This document shows positions 1 to 6,209 of a DNA stretch of 12,481 bases, piece after piece. The stretch is from Candidatus Peregrinibacteria bacterium RIFCSPLOWO2_01_FULL_48_20 (GTDB lineage Bacteria > Patescibacteriota > Gracilibacteria > UBA1369 > 2-02-FULL-48-14): NCBI GenBank assembly GCA_001787475.1, contig MFXB01000029.1, positions 1 to 12,481 of the forward strand. Reading direction: 5' to 3'. The notes beneath the pieces are model-generated. The model was not told where the DNA came from, ran no database searches, and saw only the letters and a program-made list of their open reading frames with translations. Both the position numbers and the translations under genes were made by a program. Numbering within the stretch: position 1 is the stretch's first letter; each line of letters starts with the position of its first letter.

Positions 1-1187
1 AAAGTGAAGTCACCGTCACGTTCATAGTCGGTGGTTTCAAAGTCTGAGCCGTACGTGGGCTCGGTCCCGGCATCTGTGCTTGTGGACACTTTAAATTCCG
101 CTTCTCCGGTGATGGAAAATTTTTCAATGTCGGTCACGGAAAGCGTTTGCGTTCCGGGAGTCACAAACTTCACGGCAAGACTGAAACTGTGTTCTCCTTG
201 GTCCTCCGCCAAAAAAGTGTAGTCATTGGGGAGGGTGGCTTCGCTGTCGGAGGAAGCAAAACGAAGCGTCCCCGTATAATCGCTGACGGTGAAACCGCTT
301 TCGTCGATGGCGGTCACCACTACGGTTGTGTCGTCGCCTACAAGGAGGCTGCCCGGGAGAGTGACTTTAAAGGAGTCGATGCTGCCGCTTTCCTCGGCGA
401 GAAAAATATCATCTTCGTCGTGCCCGCCGATTTCAGCGACTTTTGCGCCGCTTGAGAATGCCAACTTGGGTTTATCCCAAAGGGTTTTATTGATGCTGGA
501 ATCGAAAACGGTAAATTCATAAATGCCTTTCTTCTCGGAAGTGAGGTAAAAATTCATGTGTCCGTTTTCGTCGGTGGCAAACTCGGGAGTGTAAACGGAA
601 ACCGCGTTGTCGTTGGGAATTACCTTCAGCACATGGCCGTCGATTTCGTTTCCGTAACTGTCGAGCAAAGAAACCGTCAATTCAACTGTTTCTCCCAATT
701 CGGCTGAGTTTTTGCTGAGGTCGATTTGAGAATTGCTTTCCGAGACGGGTCCCGCAAAGACTTCAAAACTTCCGGGTTTTCCGTAGGCTTCACCACTTTC
801 CAGTTCGCGTGCGGCGATCTTGTAGATTCCCGCTTGTCTCAGATGGTATTCGGAGATGTTCAACTCCGCTTTTCCTTGAGCGTCCGTGACCGTTTCCAAA
901 ATCAACACCGTGGAATCGGGCTTTTGAATGTTCACTTCCAGGTTTTTGTAAGCTTTCCCTTGTAAAACAATTTCCGAAGACATTCCCGCCACAGAGCCGG
1001 GAGCTTCCAGAATACTGACGTTTCCAAGAGATTTGGAGCCCGCATCGGTCAAAAAAGGACTCGAAAGAAGAGTCATTGCGAGCGCGGCGACCCAGAGGAA
1101 ACGCAGTCGAAGCAGTCCTTGAAGGAGTCGCTTCGCGACGGTCTTTCTGTAGCTCACCTGCGGTGAGTAAAGGAAAGTGTTTGCCAT
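1..1187 (-). CDS. Secreted/surface Ig-like-domain protein, 3' end cut by the window
   Basis: Open reading frame without a stop from ATG at 1187 to the window edge, 395 residues seen. The N-terminus has a long basic stretch (residues 1-29) and then a hydrophobic segment (about 30-47, FLWVAALAMTLLSSPF), read as a signal peptide or anchor, so the product should be exported. What follows is beta-rich and resembles tandem Ig-like domains: about 52-150, about 151-260 with Big_1-like wording (LLDSYGNEIDG, then TDENGHMNFYLTS and KGIYEFTV), and about 271-354 matching the adhesin-type repeat around SDYTGTLRFASSD, ATLPNDYTF and GTQTLSVTD. Residues 371-395 are Asp/Glu/Thr-rich and may be a linker. No catalytic motif is visible. 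It is probably a cell-surface or adhesive protein of unknown full length. A good promoter lies 18 bases upstream of the start, but no clear ribosome binding site. The ORF is certain; the specific role is not. Confidence 0.85.
   Translation of the reverse strand, partial: MANTFLYSPQVSYRKTVAKRLLQGLLRLRFLWVAALAMTLLSSPFLTDAGSKSLGNVSILEAPGSVAGMSSEIVLQGKAYKNLEVNIQKPDSTVLILETVTDAQGKAELNISEYHLRQAGIYKIAARELESGEAYGKPGSFEVFAGPVSESNSQIDLSKNSAELGETVELTVSLLDSYGNEIDGHVLKVIPNDNAVSVYTPEFATDENGHMNFYLTSEKKGIYEFTVFDSSINKTLWDKPKLAFSSGAKVAEIGGHDEDDIFLAEESGSIDSFKVTLPGSLLVGDDTTVVVTAIDESGFTVSDYTGTLRFASSDSEATLPNDYTFLAEDQGEHSFSLAVKFVTPGTQTLSVTDIEKFSITGEAEFKVSTSTDAGTEPTYGSDFETTDYERDGDFT
1116..1167 (-). repeat. Cluster of three short inverted repeats in the 5' coding region
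   Basis: Read on the message strand: CTCACC-GCA-GGTGAG (1167-1153), GTCGC-GAA-GCGAC (1139-1127) and the near-palindrome TCCTTCAAGGA (1126-1116). All three fall within about 50 bases that encode residues 7-24 of the Ig-like protein, just before its hydrophobic export segment. They could fold the start of the mRNA or be remnants of a small palindromic element. No second copy was noticed in this window. Confidence 0.45.
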
Positions 1188-1211
1188 ACTTTTTTGTTTT
1201 GATTTCTTATA

Positions 1212-1240
1212 AGTATAGCAGATTTTCACTTTAGGGACAA
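1212..1240 (-). promoter_or_regulatory. Promoter for the Ig-like protein gene
   Basis: On the minus strand, TTGTCC (1240-1235), a 17-base spacer, then TATACT (1217-1212). TG one base before the -10 gives an extended -10, TGCTATACT. Predicted transcription start is about 1205, leaving an 18-base leader before the ATG at 1187. Confidence 0.7.
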
Positions 1241-1249
1241 GACTGGTCT

Positions 1250-2722
1250 GTGCTACCATGCATGCGTATGATCCGACGCCTCTTCACTTTCCTTTTCTTT
1301 TTCTTTGCGCTTTTCTCCTCTGCGGCCTTTGCTTTGGACGTGAGCCAATCGTTTGGTCCGGAAAGTGCGGAAATCAATAAAAGTGTGATTTTTGATGCCT
1401 CCAAGTTGACGCATTCTTTGGGCGAAACGAATCTGAGTTACGAATGGCTCTTGGGCGACGGGAATCGAGAACAGGGAGTGGAAGTGGTTCACTCTTATTC
1501 GGAATCCGGCGAATATTTGCTTGAACTGACGGTACGAAATGCCGCGGGACTTCAGGAGCAATTTCAGCAATCCATTTTTATTTATGAAAAATCGTTTATT
1601 TTGGTCACTAATCGATCCGACCAGAAAGAACGGATCGCTCAATTCATTTCAGCGGCGCGCGAGCAAGGCATTTATGTGGATCTTTTGGAAACGTTCAGTT
1701 CGGAATCGGAGTTTTTGGAGGAAGAGGAGCTTCGGCAACAGCTTGTTGAGAACCTCTCTGAGCTTGAAGCGGCTGAAAATATCCTTATTTATACGGTGGG
1801 AAGTTCGGGACTGACGGTTTTGACCCAATTCAAAGATACCTTCCAAGAGAAGGAAATTTACTTCATTTCCGATGAGAATTTTTCTTCGCTCAGTAATATT
1901 GCGCGAGGGATTTATCAAAGTATTCAGCCGTCCTTTCTGATCCTTACGCGTTTTGAAGCCTTGTGGGTGCTTTTGGAAGTGGAAAGTGTGGACGAATTCA
2001 CAACGCTTTTGGCGGGGCGGGGAGTGGGCTTTGAGCTCGTGGATGACAATCTCAACCTTCGGCCTTGGAATTTTCTTTCCGTTTTAGTGAATACCATGAT
2101 CGACAAAGGAGTGCCTTCGAACATGATTTTGCTTATTTTGATGCTGCCCATTATTGTGACCGTGGTCGCATTTATGAAACAGGTGGTGGGCATCGATACT
2201 CTAGGGGTTTACACGCCTTCCATTTTAACGCTCTCCTTCATTGCTTTGAATTTGTGGTTTGGACTTTTGATTTTTGTCGCGCTTCTTTTGATTGGAGGGG
2301 TGGTTCGTCACTTTTTACATCGGTACCGACTTTTGTATATTCCGCGTATGGCGATTGTGCTCACTTTTGTGAGTTTGACCATTTTACTGCTGCTTTTCCT
2401 GGGTGCTTACTTTGAGATTGGAAATGTGGCCGGAATCGCTATTTTCCCCATGCTTATTATGAGTACCATGGTGGAAAAGTTTGTCACCATTCAGAGCGAT
2501 CGCGGATTTAAAGGAGCCGTTAAAGTCGTGCTGGAAGTGCTCTCCGTTTCCATTTTATGCTACTTCGTTGCCGACTGGGGGCTTCTAAAGACTTTGGTGC
2601 TCGGACATCCTGAAATTATTTTGTTCTTTTTGGTTTTTAATTTTCTTTTGGCGAGGTGGTCGGGGCTCAGACTCACCGAGTACATTCGTTTTCGTGAACT
2701 TATCCATCATATTGAAGAATAA
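1250..2722 (+). CDS. PKD-domain 7TM membrane protein (7TM_transglut family)
   Basis: 490 residues. Residues 8-28 form a signal peptide or first membrane helix. Residues about 32-110 are a PKD domain (YEWLLGDG, HSYSESGEYLLELTVRN). About 113-285 is an unassigned alpha/beta segment predicted outside the membrane. From residue 292 to about 480 the protein is strongly hydrophobic and matches the 7TM module usually fused to an inactive transglutaminase: GIDTLGVYTPS at 314-324, then IPRMAIVLTFV, IFPMLIMSTMVEKF and a C-terminal RLTEYIRFREL. In Gammaproteobacteria this module pairs with an alpha-L-glutamate-ligase-like ATP-grasp protein, exactly what follows here with a one-base TAATG overlap. It probably anchors or regulates that enzyme at the membrane. 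The usual N-terminal transglutaminase was not recognised. Start is uncertain: GTG 1250 has AGGGA 12 bases upstream, but ATG 1262 or 1268 also leave an intact signal peptide. Confidence 0.85.
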   Translation: MLPCMRMIRRLFTFLFFFFALFSSAAFALDVSQSFGPESAEINKSVIFDASKLTHSLGETNLSYEWLLGDGNREQGVEVVHSYSESGEYLLELTVRNAAGLQEQFQQSIFIYEKSFILVTNRSDQKERIAQFISAAREQGIYVDLLETFSSESEFLEEEELRQQLVENLSELEAAENILIYTVGSSGLTVLTQFKDTFQEKEIYFISDENFSSLSNIARGIYQSIQPSFLILTRFEALWVLLEVESVDEFTTLLAGRGVGFELVDDNLNLRPWNFLSVLVNTMIDKGVPSNMILLILMLPIIVTVVAFMKQVVGIDTLGVYTPSILTLSFIALNLWFGLLIFVALLLIGGVVRHFLHRYRLLYIPRMAIVLTFVSLTILLLLFLGAYFEIGNVAGIAIFPMLIMSTMVEKFVTIQSDRGFKGAVKVVLEVLSVSILCYFVADWGLLKTLVLGHPEIILFFLVFNFLLARWSGLRLTEYIRFRELIHHIEE

Positions 2723-5073
2723 TGGGACTTTTCGGTCACCATGGTATTTTGGGAATCAATGCGCGGAATTTGCTCTACATCCGTCCTTTTAACAAAAAAA
2801 AGGCCATTCGTTTCGCGGATGATAAACTGAAAACGAAGCACTTTCTATCGGCACGAGGAATTCCCACGCCAAAGCTCTATGCCGCCATTCACAATACCGA
2901 CGAGCTTGATCGATTTGATTTCTCGACGCTGCCGGATTCTTTCGTTTTGAAGCCTAATTTAGGGTACGGCGGGGAAGGGATTGTAGTTGTGATCGGTCGT
3001 AAGGAAGGAGTTTTCATAAAAGCCAGCGGAGATCTCATTTCGGAGGTGGAGTTGTCGGAGCATTGTGCCGATATTTTAGAAGGCCGCTTTAGTATTTCGG
3101 AGCTTCAGGACACCGCTTTTTTCGAGCAACGCATTGTATGCGATCAAAGTTTGGCGCAGTTCTCTTACAAAGGACTTCCCGATGTTCGTATTGTGGTGCA
3201 CAACCTCATTCCCGTGATGGCGATGCTTCGTTTGCCCACCAAAGAATCCGATGGGAAAGCCAATTTGCACCAAGGCGCCGTGGGTGTTGGAATCGATATG
3301 GCGACCGGAAAAACCACGCACATTGTTTACAAGAATAAAATCATCCCCGAAATTCCCGGAGTGGGTCCGATTCGAGGTTATAAAATTCCTAATTGGGATG
3401 AAATTTTGCTCATTGCTTCCACCATTCAACTCAATACGAACTTGGGTTACTCGGCCGTGGATATCGCGCTCGATGAAAACAACGGCCCCATGCTTCTTGA
3501 AATCAATGCGCGGGCGGGGCTTTCCGTACAAATGGCCAATTTGGCACCGCTTCGGCGACGACTCGAAAGAATTCAAGGCGTGCAAGTCACCACTCCTGAA
3601 AAAGGCGTACGTGTGTCGCAAGATTTGTTTGGGAACAAAATTGAAAAAGAAGTCAAAAAAATCAGCGGTAAGGAAGTGGTGGGCTACGAAGAACAGGTTA
3701 AAATCTTGGCTCCCGAGGAAGCACGCTATGTTTGGGCTTCCTTGAATCCGCTTTTGGAAGAAAGCGTGATGGACAAGGCTTTGGCGGAGGAATTGAAACT
3801 GGACTCGCCGAAAGTGAAATTCATGCTCGGAAACATTCGTGTTCAAACTTTGCTGCGTTTTGAGGATTTGTCCGGACAGGATTTCCCTTTGGTTCTTGGG
3901 AAAAGAGATTTGAAAGGGGTGCTCATCGATCCCAATAAAAGCAAATCGAAAAGTTTGAAATTACCTGCACTTTATCCCGCCGATTTGTTTGGAGGAAAAA
4001 ATCAAAATCACGATTTGGATGCCAGTTTGGTGGCCATCGATAAGTCGATAAAACTGCTCAGCCACTTGAAGCCGATCAATCTCAATGAAGAAAAAACCAA
4101 ATTTTTACAGAATCCCCATTACAATCCTCAGTTTCAGTATAAAAAGCTTGGATTTAATCCGATGGACCTCAAAAAACAATTGGAAAAATTGAAAGAACGA
4201 TTGGACGATTCGGCCGCTTCCAGACTCTTTTTGGGTAAAATTACGGAGCTTGAGAAGAAAGCGATTCTTTTGGAGGCTCTGGGCAGTACTTCATTCACGG
4301 ACGCCAGCATACACTTGTACGGACTGCCCGGTGCCTCTCTTTTGGAGAAAGCTCGAGAAAAACTGAATCAAAAACCTAAAAATTTTGTAAAATCCGAAAA
4401 AAATTACAGCACCGAAGAAGCCGCTATCATTTTTGAACGTATTTTTAAAGAATATGGACTGGACCATTGGAAAGTGAAGATCAATAAAAATATGGTGGCG
4501 GCGTGCTCGGCCGGCAAACAAGATACTTTGTTTCTCCGAAAAGGAGCGGAGTTTTTTGAAGACCGACTCCGCATGCTCATCGCACATGAAGTTGAAACTC
4601 ACATTTTGACCGCGGAAAACGGGAAATATCAGCCTTTGCGTTTATTCAATCGCGGATTCGGGGACTATTTGGAGACTCAAGAAGGGTTGGCCATTTGGAA
4701 TCAAGAACAGGTCTTGAGTCACGATACGGAAAAAAATTATCGCAGCGCCACTTTAGTTTTCTTGGTTGAATTTGCCCTCAAACACAGTTTTGCAGAGACC
4801 TACGATTACTCTCTTAAACTGGGATTTCCCGCAGAAAAAGCGCTGCAAACGGCGTTTAAACTCAAGCGAGGGCTTGAAGATTCTTCCAGGCCGGGCGCTT
4901 TTACAAAAGAGTTATCCTACTTTTCCGGTTATCTTCAAATCGAAAGCTTTGTAGCAGCGGGTGGAGACCTTCGCGATCTTTATTTCGGAAAATTCAATTT
5001 AAGGGATTTGGAGTGGATTAAAAAAGTTCCAGGGCTCAACGCGCCTAAGATATTGCCTAAGTTTTTACGTTAG
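2722..5073 (+). CDS. ATP-grasp (RimK-related) ligase fused to retropepsin-like and DUF1704/QEGLA metallopeptidase domains
   Basis: 783 residues, three domains. Residues 1-295 match the alpha-L-glutamate-ligase-like ATP-grasp family (about 320 residues when alone): GILGINARNLLYIRPFN near the start, DDKLKTKHFL, the nucleotide-binding KPNLGYGGEG at 77-86, the family block RLPTKESDGKANLHQGAVG, and metal-binding E260 and N262 in LLEINARAG. Residues about 317-406 look like a retropepsin-type domain (VGYEEQVKI; LVLGKRDLKGVLIDPNK), but the site expected to read DTG is N342-P343-L344, so it should be inactive. Residues about 432-783 are DUF1704: NPQFQY, the zinc motif HEVETH (622-627, HExxxH) and TQEGLA with E654 as likely third ligand. 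DUF1704 relatives include the eukaryotic tubulin detyrosinase MATCAP. No signal peptide or membrane segment, so cytosolic, presumably held by the 7TM partner. Start codon overlaps the upstream stop, implying coupled translation. Substrates are unknown. The stop overlaps that of the convergent gene by four bases. Confidence 0.9.
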   Translation: MGLFGHHGILGINARNLLYIRPFNKKKAIRFADDKLKTKHFLSARGIPTPKLYAAIHNTDELDRFDFSTLPDSFVLKPNLGYGGEGIVVVIGRKEGVFIKASGDLISEVELSEHCADILEGRFSISELQDTAFFEQRIVCDQSLAQFSYKGLPDVRIVVHNLIPVMAMLRLPTKESDGKANLHQGAVGVGIDMATGKTTHIVYKNKIIPEIPGVGPIRGYKIPNWDEILLIASTIQLNTNLGYSAVDIALDENNGPMLLEINARAGLSVQMANLAPLRRRLERIQGVQVTTPEKGVRVSQDLFGNKIEKEVKKISGKEVVGYEEQVKILAPEEARYVWASLNPLLEESVMDKALAEELKLDSPKVKFMLGNIRVQTLLRFEDLSGQDFPLVLGKRDLKGVLIDPNKSKSKSLKLPALYPADLFGGKNQNHDLDASLVAIDKSIKLLSHLKPINLNEEKTKFLQNPHYNPQFQYKKLGFNPMDLKKQLEKLKERLDDSAASRLFLGKITELEKKAILLEALGSTSFTDASIHLYGLPGASLLEKAREKLNQKPKNFVKSEKNYSTEEAAIIFERIFKEYGLDHWKVKINKNMVAACSAGKQDTLFLRKGAEFFEDRLRMLIAHEVETHILTAENGKYQPLRLFNRGFGDYLETQEGLAIWNQEQVLSHDTEKNYRSATLVFLVEFALKHSFAETYDYSLKLGFPAEKALQTAFKLKRGLEDSSRPGAFTKELSYFSGYLQIESFVAAGGDLRDLYFGKFNLRDLEWIKKVPGLNAPKILPKFLR

Positions 5074-6209
5074 TTTTTCCATTCGGTACTGCCTTCGATC
5101 GCTTGCCTGGTTTTCGTATGCTTGATAACGATGAGGGTCATGTCATCGAGTTGCGCTTGGCCTTCCATGAAGCGACCCACATCAATGGCGATTTGTTCGA
5201 AAATGGTTTGCGTGTTTGTGTCGGCGGCACAGTGGCCTTTCAGGAAATCTTCCAGACGCTTTAAGTTGTACGTTTCGCCATTCACGTTTTTGGCTTCCAC
5301 GATTCCGTCGGAGTACAGCACGATGAAGTCATTTTCCTTCAGAATGATTTCCTTCTCATGAACGAGTTTGCTGTTATCCGGGATCATACCAACCGCCAAG
5401 CCGCCGGCGGGAATGGATTCGATGCGGCTTTCGTCCGTGTGAACGTGAACAATGTATTCATGTCCGGCACCGATCCATTTCAGTTTGGATTCCGAGGGAA
5501 CCCATTCCAGAAGAATCATGGTCATGAACATGGTTGGTTTCAGATGAGGCTTCAAATATTGATTGAGCTTAATGACCATGTTTGTCAGGGTATCTTCGAG
5601 GGAAATGAATGTTTCCAAAAGCGCGTCCACCATGACCATCACAATTCCGGCCGGAATTCCGTGTCCGGTCGAATCACCGATGTAAAACAAGTTTCGATTT
5701 CCTTTCGTGTAAAAATCAAAAGTGTCTCCTCCAATTTCAGAGGCCGGCCGTGTTTTTGCCGTTACTTCCAAGTTGGCAATAACGGGAGCATTTTTCGGAA
5801 TCAAAAGTTGTTGGATTTCTTGCGCAGTGTCGAGTTCTTTCAAAATTCGTTTGTGTGACTGCACGCTGCCTGAAATGCTTTCCAAGTTTCGCGTGACTTC
5901 ATTGAAAAAATGAGCGAGCACGCCGAGTTCATTGGTTTTGGCGGTGAGCACTCGTCGGTAGGTTTTTCCCGTTAAAAGCGCTTTCATTTCATGGATAATT
6001 CTTCGAAGAGGTCGATGGATGGTGACAACAAAACTCGCTCCGGAAAAAATAAACATGAGCCCAAAACCCATGCCGAGGAGTTTTCCGGTGCCCAAGGGAT
6101 AAAATTTTAAGCTCAAAAAGCTCAGTCCAAACGCTAAAATTCCACTGATTATCAGAGTAAAAAGAAAGGGCACAAGGATGGAGCGGCGTAGAAAAGACAT
6201 TCGCCTCAT
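5070..6209 (-). CDS. Membrane-bound SpoIIE-type PP2C serine phosphatase
   Basis: 379 residues. Two membrane helices (about 10-34 and 43-64) are followed by a HAMP-like linker (about 65-117), a short helical region carrying the AxxIQxxLxP signature (129-138), and a SpoIIE/PP2C catalytic domain to the end. Metal-binding acidic residues are present: D162 and D165 in GGDTFDF, D179 in GDSTGHG, D301 in YSDG and D355-D356 in LDDMTL, so it should be active. Such enzymes usually dephosphorylate STAS-type anti-anti-sigma proteins or similar serine-phosphorylated partners; none is encoded in the window. There is almost no extracytoplasmic loop between the helices, so sensing probably comes from the membrane or a partner. 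The ATG overlaps the TAA of the upstream NTT/HEAT gene (TAATG), with AAGGGGG eight bases upstream as ribosome binding site. A second in-frame ATG at 6200 is possible. Its stop overlaps the end of the convergent ligase gene. Confidence 0.92.
   Translation of the reverse strand: MRRMSFLRRSILVPFLFTLIISGILAFGLSFLSLKFYPLGTGKLLGMGFGLMFIFSGASFVVTIHRPLRRIIHEMKALLTGKTYRRVLTAKTNELGVLAHFFNEVTRNLESISGSVQSHKRILKELDTAQEIQQLLIPKNAPVIANLEVTAKTRPASEIGGDTFDFYTKGNRNLFYIGDSTGHGIPAGIVMVMVDALLETFISLEDTLTNMVIKLNQYLKPHLKPTMFMTMILLEWVPSESKLKWIGAGHEYIVHVHTDESRIESIPAGGLAVGMIPDNSKLVHEKEIILKENDFIVLYSDGIVEAKNVNGETYNLKRLEDFLKGHCAADTNTQTIFEQIAIDVGRFMEGQAQLDDMTLIVIKHTKTRQAIEGSTEWKN

Noticed and set aside
1253..1642. 129-residue minus-strand open frame opposite the signal peptide and PKD domain
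   Set aside because: Its end is a run of Lys/Glu/Arg mirrored from the Phe-rich signal peptide codons, and the plus strand encodes a recognisable PKD domain.
3076..3846. 256-residue open frame on the minus strand inside the ATP-grasp fusion gene
   Set aside because: It lies opposite strongly conserved ATP-grasp and retropepsin-like sequence, is rich in His, Phe and Arg, has no recognisable motif and no promoter or ribosome binding site; it is a shadow of the plus-strand codons.
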